Shown here one piece after another: positions 25,273 to 34,334 of a stretch of DNA of 64,000 bases. Both the position numbers and the translations under genes were made by a program. The notes below the pieces were generated by a model. It worked only from the letters and a program-made list of their open reading frames with translations, had not been told where the DNA came from and did not search any database. Source of the DNA: Coprobacillus sp. CAG:605 (lineage in GTDB: Bacteria > Bacillota_I > Bacilli_A > RF39 > UBA660); assembly GCA_000433255.1 (NCBI GenBank), contig HF998225.1, forward strand, positions 1 through 64,000, given 5' to 3'. The first letter of the stretch is position 1; each line of letters opens with the position of its first letter.

Positions 25273-26877
25273 CTATTCCGCACTCTTAAGCACAATCTTA
25301 GTTCTCATATTTCTTATTGTTATAATCATATTAATATAATCAGCTTTCATAAGACCAGCATCAACTTCCAAAACCACATTCCCACTCTTATCATTCTTCC
25401 TTGAAACATCACTAACACTACTATACATCGTACTATCACCATAACCATATTCCAAAGTAACAAAATCTTCATAAAAATTAGATAATTTCTTATACGTCAT
25501 ATAATTAGAATTATTATCTAAACTTAACTCATTACTTAAAACCATAAGCACTTTCCTAGTATCCATCTTCGTACTTATCGTATCTTTCTTTTCATCACAT
25601 TCATCTAAAAAACAATTATCATAAAGATACGTATATATTCTCGTCAAATAATAACTATTAATCTTAATACTTGAACTAAGTAACTTTGTATTATTTAAAA
25701 CAATATAATCTTCTAACTTATAAATTCCATTATCTTTTATATCATTACTAACCTTAGGACTTAAACTTATCGCTTTATACCTTGGATTAGCAATATTATT
25801 TTTATATTCAATACTATCTAATATCTTTATATTATATTTACCCTTTAACTGTTTATCACTTAATTCATAACATATAACATACTTATGCGTTTCTCCAGCC
25901 CCTATCTTTTCTCCATAATAAGGCTCCCCTAAATCTAGAAACTTACCACTTCTATCTAACGTAGGATAAACATACTCTCCTCCAATATCTAACCAAAAAT
26001 TATCCGTATCTAAAACCTTTGCACTCTTAGACTTATTACTAACCTTAACAACCACTGCCAAATAATTAGTCCCTTCTCTAATTACATTACCTTGATAATC
26101 TCTCGTTGTAATAATAGAATCTTCCAAAGCAATATTAAAATTACTATGATTAAATGATTGATCTACTCTAACCGTCCTATTTAAATCAAATATAAACCTA
26201 CCAACAAAGAATAAAATAATAGCTAAAACAATCCCCCCAATAACCCAAAATACTTGCTTATTCTCAATAACATAATATCTTAGTTCTCTAATACTTCTTC
26301 TTAGAGTTCTTTTTATTTTATAGTCTTCTAACTTAACACCAATTTCAATCTCTTGATCATCACTCTCCGCTATATCAATATCATCCTGTAAATTAGTAAA
26401 CGATAACGTACTTAAATCAAACCCAATACAATTTAAAAACACAAAGAACATCAATATAAACTGGGGATAAAATACAAACCTTGAAATATCACGGTACAAC
26501 AACGCACTAGAGCTTTCTATCGTCGTTACTTCAATACTATTAAGTATCCCCCTACATACATTAGTTAGTACAAATACCACAGTATAAAAAACAATTAAAC
26601 TTAAATAAACCTTATCATTCTTATCCTTACTTTTAAATAATATATAAATTATTATACTAGCAGCCACTATTAATAATGAAACTATAGGTAAGATAAAACC
26701 AATATACTTAGAAGCTAACTCTACCTCTTCTGTAACATACCTATTACTAACAAAACTTCTAAAAAAATATACTAACATCCCACTTTTATAACAAACAAAT
26801 CCCATTAATAATAATAAAATTACATTAATTATTTTAAAATGTTTTATCAAAAACTTAAATGGTTTTCTAATAATCAT
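25273..26877 (-). CDS. Multi-pass membrane protein with DUF4352-like domain
   Basis: Seen: 534 residues. Four hydrophobic segments lie in residues 15-155, then a charged cytoplasmic stretch (170-205), one more segment near 210-230, and an outer C-terminal part. The block after it ('NYLAVVVKVSNKSKSAKVL') fits the DUF4352/Ig-like pattern found in Gram-positive lipoproteins. No enzyme motif recognised. It shares this domain type with the lipoprotein at 13486. Start ATG 26877 follows AAAGGG. Neighbours on the same strand are LysM and PH-like genes, so an envelope role is likely but unproven. Confidence 0.65.
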   Translation of the reverse strand: MIIRKPFKFLIKHFKIINVILLLLMGFVCYKSGMLVYFFRSFVSNRYVTEEVELASKYIGFILPIVSLLIVAASIIIYILFKSKDKNDKVYLSLIVFYTVVFVLTNVCRGILNSIEVTTIESSSALLYRDISRFVFYPQFILMFFVFLNCIGFDLSTLSFTNLQDDIDIAESDDQEIEIGVKLEDYKIKRTLRRSIRELRYYVIENKQVFWVIGGIVLAIILFFVGRFIFDLNRTVRVDQSFNHSNFNIALEDSIITTRDYQGNVIREGTNYLAVVVKVSNKSKSAKVLDTDNFWLDIGGEYVYPTLDRSGKFLDLGEPYYGEKIGAGETHKYVICYELSDKQLKGKYNIKILDSIEYKNNIANPRYKAISLSPKVSNDIKDNGIYKLEDYIVLNNTKLLSSSIKINSYYLTRIYTYLYDNCFLDECDEKKDTISTKMDTRKVLMVLSNELSLDNNSNYMTYKKLSNFYEDFVTLEYGYGDSTMYSSVSDVSRKNDKSGNVVLEVDAGLMKADYINMIITIRNMRTKIVLKSAE

Positions 26878-26944
26878 ATCTTTAACCCTTTCTACTATAT
26901 ATTTTATTGTACCATAAAAAAATCCAGATAAGAATACCTGAATA

Positions 26945-27397
26945 TTAATTATTTTTATTTATCATTAACTGTCCTGGTAATAAGTATATCGTCTCATTAT
27001 ACTTTAAAATATCCTCCCAATTTTTATTAAACTTATCTCTTACTATCTCTAAAGTATCTCCATCCTTCGTAATATAAAAGCTATAACCACTCTTAGGAAT
27101 TATTAATCTTTGATTAGGATAAATATAATCTTCCATATTTAATCCATTAAGTAGCGCTAGTAAACTAGGATTAATATTATACTTTCTTGCTATTTGATAC
27201 AAACTATCCCCTTGATTAACCGTATAATAAGTAAAATAACTTTCTTGATTTTTAGGTACTATTATCTCTTCTCCCGCTCTTAAATACTCTCTACTATATA
27301 TATCATTAATACTTAAAATCATATCTACACTCGTATTAAATCTACTAGCAATATCCTCTAAAGTTTCTCCTTCTTTAATCAAATATTTATCATACAT
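26945..27397 (-). CDS. Triple LysM-domain protein
   Basis: Seen: 150 residues that are almost entirely three LysM domains (about 5-48, 53-98 and 105-148), each with the D/E-T-L-x-x-I/V-A pattern and the closing 'P-N/G-Q-x-L-x-I/V-P'. No signal peptide, transmembrane segment or enzyme. Known: LysM domains bind N-acetylglucosamine in peptidoglycan or spore coat. Without a leader it could be a spore-coat or cytoplasmic protein, as with SafA-like coat proteins. Its only plausible ribosome site lies inside a terminator-like hairpin directly upstream. Confidence 0.8.
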   Translation of the reverse strand: MYDKYLIKEGETLEDIASRFNTSVDMILSINDIYSREYLRAGEEIIVPKNQESYFTYYTVNQGDSLYQIARKYNINPSLLALLNGLNMEDYIYPNQRLIIPKSGYSFYITKDGDTLEIVRDKFNKNWEDILKYNETIYLLPGQLMINKNN

Positions 27398-27427
27398 AAA
27401 AAATCACATCCTAGTAATAGGATATGA
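27398..27427 (-). terminator. Terminator-like hairpin ending at the LysM start codon (possible attenuator)
   Basis: A 10-bp stem with one wobble (27404-27413 with 27418-27427), then six T, and the ATG of the LysM gene directly after. The 3' arm contains AGGAT, the only candidate ribosome site. Confidence 0.7.
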
Positions 27428-27454
27428 CATCATTTATTTTATGTTAATAAGTCT

Positions 27455-27931
27455 TTAGCTTAAATCACGATATTCATACTTCTTCTTTTCATTCATCATA
27501 TATTCTGTAATATTCGTTTCAATTTCATCTAGAGCATGCTTATCAATATTACTAATAGTTACCACTTCTTTAACCGTATCTATTATTATTTGCCCCCAAA
27601 TAAGTCCTTGATAAACACTTAAATCATTAAATAAGTCTGGCGTAATCGAAGTTAAGAAATAACCATATAATAATCTTTTACGTCCAATTAGAATACGTTT
27701 ATTAGTTAATGCTACTACACAAGAGTTAGTAAAATCATAAAAACAATCATTCTTTTGACCAACAAAAGCATACAATACTTCTTCTCCTGGATTTAAATGC
27801 CTTTCTACAACACTAGCATGTTTCTTTAATCTAAAAGCCACACATCCTGGAAATTTCTTCTTAAACTCCAATACCTTAGCGTATACCGAAGAAACATCTT
27901 TTTTTGTTTTTTCAATACTAATAATACCCAT
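27455..27931 (-). CDS. Bacterial PH-domain protein (YokE/bPH-like)
   Basis: Seen: 158 residues. Residues ~45-150 carry the bacterial PH-like pattern: 'NPGEEVLYAFVGQKN ... CVVALTNKRILIGRKRLLYGYF', where T-N-x-R-I-L/I is the family marker, then a beta region and a C-terminal helix. No membrane segment. Known: these PH-like domains are usually small and of unknown ligand. It lies 23 bases after the HipA-like gene and before the LysM gene, so it is probably co-transcribed with the former. Confidence 0.7.
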   Translation of the reverse strand: MGIISIEKTKKDVSSVYAKVLEFKKKFPGCVAFRLKKHASVVERHLNPGEEVLYAFVGQKNDCFYDFTNSCVVALTNKRILIGRKRLLYGYFLTSITPDLFNDLSVYQGLIWGQIIIDTVKEVVTISNIDKHALDEIETNITEYMMNEKKKYEYRDLS

Positions 27932-27950
27932 AATATCAGTCCTTACCCCA

Positions 27951-29228
27951 CTAGTATAACATAGACTTATAAATTAGAAAAGCAATACCAACACCAATTA
28001 AACAAACAACTACCATAATAAGAATAAATAAAAATATATTTAATCCCTTATTTTCTTTCTCTTGCTTAGACTCCTCGACACTAATCTTTACAAGTTCTTC
28101 TTCCTGTTCTTTAATTTCTTGCGGAATTTTTATCTCTTTTTTAACTAACTTCTCATACTTATCTCTAACCGTTTGATTTCTATTAACAGCGTTTAAATTA
28201 ATACTAGTCTGAGTTAAAGCCATATCAATTCTACTTTCCCCAAAATCCAATCTCATTTCATGCTCTAATTCTAAAACATTATCTAAATTTTTATAAATAA
28301 TCTCTCTTATTCTACTGGCATACTCTTCCTTAGTATTACTCTTAATAATCAAACTAAGACTCTTCTTATAAGCATTAATATTTTCATCTAACCCTCTAGT
28401 TATATCTTTAATATATAAATAATATTCATTAAATAAAACATCTATCAATACTTTTCTATCTAAATAATATCCATTTAACATAAAGTATTCACAAGTATTT
28501 ATTGTATTATTAAAATCATATATTGACGCCATTATAACTTTCCTATTTGTAGGATTAAACAATATACTATAAGTATCTAAATTTCTTAAATTTTCTCCAG
28601 TTATATAATCAAATAATATCATTAAAACATAATTCTTAATTAGTTTATCATCATTATTTTGAAAGTTAGCTTGTAGTACATGAAGTGGTAATCTTATTAT
28701 ATTACTAATTGTTTTTCTATCAGTAATCAAAGTATTTTTATCATTTTTAGATAGACTTAAAATATAGTCTAACCAAAAACTATCTTCTAACTTACCCTCA
28801 CGAGCAAGTTTAACAGCTCTCTTCATTAGATAATCAAGCCCAATAAGTTCATAACCATCTTCTAAAACACTTAAATTAATTGTTCCTTGAACATTATCAT
28901 TTGTAATAAGCCTAAATATTTTAGAAGCATTAATTCCTAATAAAGTAGCAACTTCTGAGTTAATAATATCTAAATCATCCATATATTGATATTCACTAGA
29001 TTTAATAAAACCACTCTTCGTAATTGTCTTTATAACTTCTTTATTCGTACTTTCATCTGTATCTTTCGTAGTACTAACAACTTTAACTTCCATTCGATTA
29101 TGCAAATGATATTTTGAATCAATTATCTTTTCTAAGTGAACATTGCTTATTTTAGGTTCACCATTAAATATATCTACTAAATAATACTTACTAGCATTAT
29201 AAAATTTATTTCTATCTTCTTGAGGCAT
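27951..29228 (-). CDS. HipA-kinase-like protein with C-terminal membrane anchor
   Basis: Seen: 425 residues. The middle contains 'LFDYITGENLRNLDTYSILFNP' (205-226) and 'ASIYDFNN' (235-241), which recall the catalytic and metal-binding loops of HipA-type kinases (D-x-x-x-N and D-F). A charged coiled region covers about 350-395, and a single hydrophobic segment at 400-421 ends the protein, so it is tail-anchored with the kinase-like part inside. A clear ATP-binding loop in the N-terminal part was not found. The call is tentative. The neighbours are unknown or envelope proteins. Confidence 0.5.
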   Translation of the reverse strand: MPQEDRNKFYNASKYYLVDIFNGEPKISNVHLEKIIDSKYHLHNRMEVKVVSTTKDTDESTNKEVIKTITKSGFIKSSEYQYMDDLDIINSEVATLLGINASKIFRLITNDNVQGTINLSVLEDGYELIGLDYLMKRAVKLAREGKLEDSFWLDYILSLSKNDKNTLITDRKTISNIIRLPLHVLQANFQNNDDKLIKNYVLMILFDYITGENLRNLDTYSILFNPTNRKVIMASIYDFNNTINTCEYFMLNGYYLDRKVLIDVLFNEYYLYIKDITRGLDENINAYKKSLSLIIKSNTKEEYASRIREIIYKNLDNVLELEHEMRLDFGESRIDMALTQTSINLNAVNRNQTVRDKYEKLVKKEIKIPQEIKEQEEELVKISVEESKQEKENKGLNIFLFILIMVVVCLIGVGIAFLIYKSMLY

Positions 29229-29344
29229 ATTTCATACTTCCTTACTATAAGTAAAGTATATCAAATATTTTGGTATTTTAAAATGGCTTTTCTAGTTTTC
29301 TTAAAAATTATTTAGAAAAAGATGTAAATTTGATACATCATATT

Positions 29345-29369
29345 AAAAAGATGACTATTTCTAGTCAGT
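29345..29369 (-). terminator. Terminator of tmRNA
   Basis: A 6-bp stem TGACTA/TAGTCA (29352-29357 with 29362-29367) with a GAAA loop on the minus strand, then CTTTTTAA. Confidence 0.75.
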
Positions 29370-29408
29370 CCTTATCTCAACTTGAATATTTCAAGTAATT
29401 AACAAAAT

Positions 29409-29763
29409 TGGTGGAGCAGAGGAGAATCGAACTCCTGTCCAAGCTTCATAACCCTAAACCTCTACAAGTTTAGTTAATATTTAAATTTCATTATAAAACT
29501 GGCTTTAACTTACCGATTTCATAACTAGATTAGTAAAAATTCATTATTCTAACCTAATCAATTAAAATAATATAATCTATATCTATGAACCCCTAACTAG
29601 CCTATAGATAAAACTAGAAAGAAGCCTCCATACCTTTAATTAGGCAAAAACAGGAGTGTTGAAACTATAAGTTTCGTCATTTAATTTTAATTTAAAGATT
29701 TAAGTCATTAAGACTACTTGCCATCTAGAATTAAAATAAGTTTGTCGAAACCATTGCTGCCCC
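29409..29763 (-). ncRNA. ssrA: tmRNA (10Sa RNA)
   Basis: Seen on the minus strand: the 5' end GGGGCAG pairs with CTGCTCC before A-CCA (CCA at 29409-29411). The conserved GGTTTCGAC follows the acceptor, and the T arm GGAGTTCGATTCTCC closes the 3' half. Length 355 nt, one piece, no permutation. The reading frame in the middle ends in TAA at 29640-29642. Known: with SmpB it rescues stalled ribosomes. Confidence 0.95.
29640..29681 (-). other. tmRNA tag peptide reading frame
   Basis: The frame ending at the TAA reads (N)-D-E-T-Y-S-F-N-T-P-V-F-A. It shares the S-F-N core with the Bacillus tag, but ends in V-F-A rather than A-L-A-A. The exact resume codon is not certain; the frame is open several codons further up. 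Confidence 0.7.
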
Positions 29764-29771
29764 ATAAAAAG

Positions 29772-29777
29772 ATTATA
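29772..29777 (-). promoter_or_regulatory. Extended -10 of tmRNA
   Basis: TG-T-TATAAT on the minus strand, 8 bases before the 5' end, with no good -35; an extended -10 promoter. Confidence 0.6.
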
Positions 29778-29818
29778 ACACACCGCTATAAAATATGCTA
29801 GCAGAAAACGCAAAATAA

Positions 29819-29847
29819 TTGACATTTTAATACTTTTGTGCTAGGAT
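29819..29847 (+). promoter_or_regulatory. Promoter of the surface cassette at 29890
   Basis: TTGACA (29819-29824), 17 bases, TAGGAT (29842-29847), divergent from tmRNA. Confidence 0.7.
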
Positions 29848-29889
29848 AGAAACCAATTTAAAAAATTAAATGATTTAGGGGGTATTTTA

Positions 29890-31164
29890 ATGAAAAAAAC
29901 ATTTAATGAAAATAAAAATTATTATGCGTTACTAGGAGTTAGTGAGACTGCTAGTAAAGATGAACTTGACAAAGTAATAGGAGACATCGCTCGAAATAGT
30001 TTTAATGGTCAAGAACTAAGTGACTTCCAAGTTGACATGTTAGCTGAACTTTGGGAAGCATATAATGTTCTTTCTGAACCAACCGCAAGAAAAGAATATG
30101 ATTTAGCAAGAAAGAGAAAAGCTAAAAATAATAAAACAACTGCATCTGAAACACCAGTTGAAAAAGTTTTCACTAAAGAAAGTGAACCACAAGCCGAAAG
30201 TATTGAGCCAAAAGATGTAGCCGGATTTGCCAATGCTATTGCAGATAACTTATCTCAAACTCTTGACGATGAATATGAAAATGATGAAGATGAACAAAAC
30301 AACAGTAGAAAAAAAGTTGAAACAGTAGAAGAAGTTGACGAAGAAGAAAAAGAAAGTATCTTAGCCAAAGCGAAAAATATTATCTTTAGAAAATCAACAG
30401 CGGGACTTGCTCTAGTAATAATCGCTACCGCAGTTACATTAAGAAGCTGTAGTAAAGCTAAAAATATTAAAACTGAAGACCTAGCCATTCAAACTGAAAG
30501 TACTGCCGTAGATGACACTAATGAAGTCGTTGTAGAACCAACAAGCACACCAGAAGTAACACCTACTCCAACACCAGAAGTTGACAAGGTTAATGATGAA
30601 AATTACATGCAAGAAAAAGCTAACAACTTATGGAACAAAGTAGCAAGTAGCAATAATTCCAAATCATCATTACCAGATAGTAATGCATGCTATGAACTAA
30701 TAAAATGGGCTCACCATTCAAATCCTAATTATACTGGAACTTATACTATATCAAATGACTATGCTTATTCAATCTTAACTGACTTATATATGGATAACAT
30801 TGATATTTCAAGTATCTTCGAAGGACTAGATAGCCAAGATGCTTTGGCAAAAATCCAAAGTGCTAAACAAAATCTTAATGCTAACAACAATACTTATGAA
30901 GACGAATACAATGCCTTAACAACATTAGTAAACAGTGCCAATATGATTAAAGGCGAAACATACAATGACTATACTGCAACTATGGCTTTCGCTGTTTATG
31001 CTAACGAAATCGTATCATTACCAAATATTACAGATGCTAGAAGCACTGATACATCATATAATGACAACTTTAACAAAGTATATTACCCAAGTGGTCAAGC
31101 AATACTTGCTAACCTAGTTGATGGTGCATACGATGAAGACGATGCTGTAAAGTTATCTAGATAG
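29890..31164 (+). CDS. J-like protein without HPD, membrane-spanning, with outer domain
   Basis: Seen: 424 residues. Residues 10-75 read like a J-domain (NYYALLGVSETAS ... LWEAYNVLSEPTARKEYD) but the HPD triplet needed to stimulate DnaK is absent. An acidic linker (90-165) follows, then one membrane segment (172-192). Outside is a Thr-Pro-rich linker (TPTPTPE) and a helical domain of about 190 residues. Known: degenerate J-domains often only bind. First gene of a three-gene cassette; a GGGGG site precedes the ATG. The outer domain is not recognised. Confidence 0.7.
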   Translation: MKKTFNENKNYYALLGVSETASKDELDKVIGDIARNSFNGQELSDFQVDMLAELWEAYNVLSEPTARKEYDLARKRKAKNNKTTASETPVEKVFTKESEPQAESIEPKDVAGFANAIADNLSQTLDDEYENDEDEQNNSRKKVETVEEVDEEEKESILAKAKNIIFRKSTAGLALVIIATAVTLRSCSKAKNIKTEDLAIQTESTAVDDTNEVVVEPTSTPEVTPTPTPEVDKVNDENYMQEKANNLWNKVASSNNSKSSLPDSNACYELIKWAHHSNPNYTGTYTISNDYAYSILTDLYMDNIDISSIFEGLDSQDALAKIQSAKQNLNANNNTYEDEYNALTTLVNSANMIKGETYNDYTATMAFAVYANEIVSLPNITDARSTDTSYNDNFNKVYYPSGQAILANLVDGAYDEDDAVKLSR

Positions 31165-31177
31165 TAGGTAGATTAAT

Positions 31178-32092
31178 ATGAAAGTAACAAACGAAGAAAG
31201 AAATGAAAAAATAGCAACTAAAGCTAAAGACATCTTAGGCAGTAAACCACTTATTGCTATATGTGCTGTAATAATTGCTGGAAACCTAGCTTATCCTGGC
31301 ATTTCCAAATTAGTTACTGCAAAAGAAGACAATAAAGCAAATACTAAACCCGTAGCAGAAGAAACTATGGTTGAAGCAACTCCAACCCCTACTCCAGAAA
31401 TAACACCAGAGCCAACTGCTTATGCTTATTCAATTAATTATTCTAACGCTGAAAGTTTTTACAACGAGATTTTAAACAATCGTAATACTTATGGTCAAGA
31501 CTTTGCATCATCATTTCAAACTGTTGAAGATGTTAAAAGTTTTATCACATTTGTTACCAAATTTGATGAATTATATAGCTATGATGAAAACTCTACTAAC
31601 ATTAACTCATTAGAACAATTTCAAGAAATAATTGCTAACTACTATGGTTCATGTATTAAATACAACGTGACACCTAACCTAAGTAGTATTCTAAACAACT
31701 ATCCATATGGAGCTCAAAAAGTTAGTGAAACTGAGCAAATAGCTAAAACCTTAATAAATGGTAACGGTAATGATTTCACAATTGTTAACAACTATTTTAA
31801 ATGGTATAGTGACAATCTATGTAATGGTCAAATAAGTACAACGAGTATTAAAAATGCACCAATTGTGGTTATTCTAAATGAAGAATATAAACAATATCGT
31901 AACCAAGGTAATATGGCATCCGCTAGAATAATTGAATTACCAAAAGATGTTGATGGTAATATATGTCCCAATACAATAGATAAAGTCATGCTTAATGAAA
32001 TTGATTATACAAAAGGTGCTAGTGGTATGTTTGATATCGTATATGATACAATTGAAAGCAAATGTAATACCTATAAATTAGAAAGGAAATAA
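31178..32092 (+). CDS. Membrane-anchored surface protein with TPTPTPE linker
   Basis: Seen: 304 residues. A charged N terminus, one membrane segment (25-48), then the same kind of linker (TPTPTPEITPEP) as the preceding gene, and a mostly helical outer domain of about 220 residues with three Cys. It starts 13 bases after the first gene and its stop is 2 bases before the next, so it is tightly coupled. The outer domain resembles the preceding one in style but I cannot show homology by eye. No known family. Confidence 0.65.
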   Translation: MKVTNEERNEKIATKAKDILGSKPLIAICAVIIAGNLAYPGISKLVTAKEDNKANTKPVAEETMVEATPTPTPEITPEPTAYAYSINYSNAESFYNEILNNRNTYGQDFASSFQTVEDVKSFITFVTKFDELYSYDENSTNINSLEQFQEIIANYYGSCIKYNVTPNLSSILNNYPYGAQKVSETEQIAKTLINGNGNDFTIVNNYFKWYSDNLCNGQISTTSIKNAPIVVILNEEYKQYRNQGNMASARIIELPKDVDGNICPNTIDKVMLNEIDYTKGASGMFDIVYDTIESKCNTYKLERK

Positions 32093-32094
32093 TT

Positions 32095-34269
32095 ATGTAC
32101 GAAGAAAATAGTTACAAATTAAAAATTGATTGGAAAGCTCTTATAATTAGAGCCATACTAGTATTATTATTTATAATATTAGTAATTTGGTTATTCCCAA
32201 TGCCAAAATTAGACACATTCTACAATAGAATATTCAACGAGAACATGAATACAATGTCTACTGCTGCTAAAAACTATTTTAACAACAACTTACCAGAAGA
32301 CATTGGAAACACTTCTACTATTAAATTAGAAGAAATGATAAATAAGAACTTATTAATTGAGTTTAAAGATAAAAATAACGAATCTTGTAATAAAACTAAC
32401 TCTTTTGCTCAAATTACCAAAACTGGAACTAATGAATATGTTCTTAAAACTCAACTATCTTGTCAAGATGAAACTGATTATGTTTTAGAAACATTAAATA
32501 CTACCCCTGCTAATACAAGTAATATAAATACATCAAATGCAAACAATCAAATTAAAGATGATGGCAATAACACTTCAAACACAACAAATACTAATATAAA
32601 AAATACCATCAATAACGATGAAGATGATGACGAAGATATTATTAAGGATGATGTTACATATGATAAAGATGGAAACATCGCTGGTATAATTGAATATGAA
32701 TTTAAAAAGCCAATATATTCAAGTACTAAATCTTATTATTGTCCAGATGGCTATGTCTTAGATGGAAAAACATGCTATAAAGAAGAAACTGGCGAAACAA
32801 TTGAAGCTACTAAAGAATATTTTGAAGACAGAATTGAAACCACAGATGCTAAAAAAAGCGAAGGTGAAAAATACACTGTTAAAGCTGACACTATTAAAAA
32901 AGTAGATAAAGTTGAACAAGTTTGTCCAGAAGGATATACTTTAAATAAAAACATGTGCTATAAATATAAAGAAGCTACTGTAAACCCTGGTTCAACTAAA
33001 TATACTTGTCCAAGTGGTTACACTTTAGATGGTACTAAATGTGTTCAAACAATCGATGCTACTAAAAATACATCAACAGACACAAGCTACTCTTGTCCTA
33101 ATGGTGGAACACTAAACGGCGCTAAATGTAATAAACAAGATTCAATTGCAGCCGATTATCACAATGGTTCAAATAGTTGCAGTTGCCCTAATGGTGGTCA
33201 TTTAAATGGTACTAGATGTGAGAAAGAAGATAGCATTAATGCTGATTATCACAATGGTACAACAAGTTGCTCATGTCCATCAGGATACTCTCCAAGTGGA
33301 AGCTCATGTACAAGAACAACATCTTATGGCGCATCAGCAAGTGGATATTGGACTAACCCAACAACCCAAACATCAAAAACCCCATTATCAGAATACAATA
33401 ATGGTAAACAAAAAAGATGGCTTGGAAGCAAATCATGTAATGCTAGAGGATGTACATATACATATTATGTTTCTAACTATGTAACATCATATAGTTGTCC
33501 TAATGGTGGATCACTAAGCGGATCAACATGCTATAAAACTGAAACAGCTGCCCAAAATTGTTCAACTACTTCTGGTTATTATACATGTAGTAGAGGAAGT
33601 TTAAGAGGTGACAGATGTTATTATGATGCTTCATACAACGCCTCATGCTCAACATCAAATGGCTACTATACATGTAGCAAAGGAACATTAAATGGTAATA
33701 GATGTTACTATGATGCATCATATAATGCCACTAAAAATGATAGTTCAAAAACAACTTATACTTGTCCAAGTGGCTATGAACAAAAAGATGATAAATGTAC
33801 AAAAACTATAGATGCAAATAAAAATACAACTGAAACAACCTATACTTGCCCTGAAGGTTATACTAAAGAAGGTACAACATGCTATATAACAGCTAAACCT
33901 GAAGAAAAAATTACATATAAATATTCTTGTCCTGAAGGATTCACTGCAACTGGTGAAGGCGAAAAAATGACATGTTCAAAAGAAATGCAAAACGAAGGCA
34001 AAACATATTGTGAAGATGCAGATGCCACTCTAGATGGTGATAAATGTATCAAAAAAATTATTGGAGCATTTAAAGGTTATAGCTGCCCAGATGGCTACAT
34101 TCTAAATGGTAATAAGTGTACAAAGAAAACAACAAGTTGTATGAGTGCACTGGTCGATACAAGCACTTCAGTATCTTATAAATATACATGGAGTAGAAAG
34201 AAAACATTAGATGGTTGGACTCCAACAGGTAAAACTAGAACTATTAAATCTACTCAATTAATTAAATAG
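32095..34269 (+). CDS. Membrane-anchored Cys-rich repeat protein
   Basis: Seen: 724 residues. One membrane segment (20-38), an Asn/Thr/Asp-rich stalk (140-190), then from about residue 214 to 690 at least a dozen short units of the type C-P-x-G-Y-x-L-x-G-x-x-C, with variants such as CPNGGTLNGAKC. The Cys come in pairs, so disulfides or metal binding are likely. Known: similar spaced Cys-Pro-Gly units occur in extracellular EGF-like or egg-shell-type repeats, but I cannot place this one. Last gene of the cassette, followed by a terminator. Confidence 0.7.
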   Translation: MYEENSYKLKIDWKALIIRAILVLLFIILVIWLFPMPKLDTFYNRIFNENMNTMSTAAKNYFNNNLPEDIGNTSTIKLEEMINKNLLIEFKDKNNESCNKTNSFAQITKTGTNEYVLKTQLSCQDETDYVLETLNTTPANTSNINTSNANNQIKDDGNNTSNTTNTNIKNTINNDEDDDEDIIKDDVTYDKDGNIAGIIEYEFKKPIYSSTKSYYCPDGYVLDGKTCYKEETGETIEATKEYFEDRIETTDAKKSEGEKYTVKADTIKKVDKVEQVCPEGYTLNKNMCYKYKEATVNPGSTKYTCPSGYTLDGTKCVQTIDATKNTSTDTSYSCPNGGTLNGAKCNKQDSIAADYHNGSNSCSCPNGGHLNGTRCEKEDSINADYHNGTTSCSCPSGYSPSGSSCTRTTSYGASASGYWTNPTTQTSKTPLSEYNNGKQKRWLGSKSCNARGCTYTYYVSNYVTSYSCPNGGSLSGSTCYKTETAAQNCSTTSGYYTCSRGSLRGDRCYYDASYNASCSTSNGYYTCSKGTLNGNRCYYDASYNATKNDSSKTTYTCPSGYEQKDDKCTKTIDANKNTTETTYTCPEGYTKEGTTCYITAKPEEKITYKYSCPEGFTATGEGEKMTCSKEMQNEGKTYCEDADATLDGDKCIKKIIGAFKGYSCPDGYILNGNKCTKKTTSCMSALVDTSTSVSYKYTWSRKKTLDGWTPTGKTRTIKSTQLIK
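32735..34140 (+). repeat. Cys-Pro-Gly repeat array in the surface protein
   Basis: Twelve or more units of 20-45 residues, with the core C-P-x-G-(Y/G)-x-L-x-G-x-x-C. Unit length varies and a middle block (33340-33720) holds different Cys patterns, including two near-identical units with 'RCYYDASYNA'. Confidence 0.75.
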
Positions 34270-34288
34270 GCAATTAAGCCTATTTTTT
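34265..34288 (+). terminator. Terminator of the surface cassette
   Basis: A 7-bp stem AATAGGC/GCCTATT (34265-34271 with 34278-34284), six-base loop, then T; it overlaps the stop codon. Confidence 0.85.
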
Positions 34289-34313
34289 ATTTGCAAATGA
34301 ATTTTTATACTAA

Positions 34314-34334
34314 AAAAGACACTATAATTGTGCC
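34314..34334 (-). terminator. Terminator at the end of the 34322 gene
   Basis: A 5-bp stem with one wobble (34318-34322 with 34330-34334), followed on the minus strand by six T. Short stem but a good T run. Confidence 0.55.

Noticed and set aside
33206..33484. Second plus-strand frame in the Cys-repeat gene
   Set aside because: Overlaps the conserved repeat frame fully and has no ribosome site; its His-rich look comes from the repeat codons.
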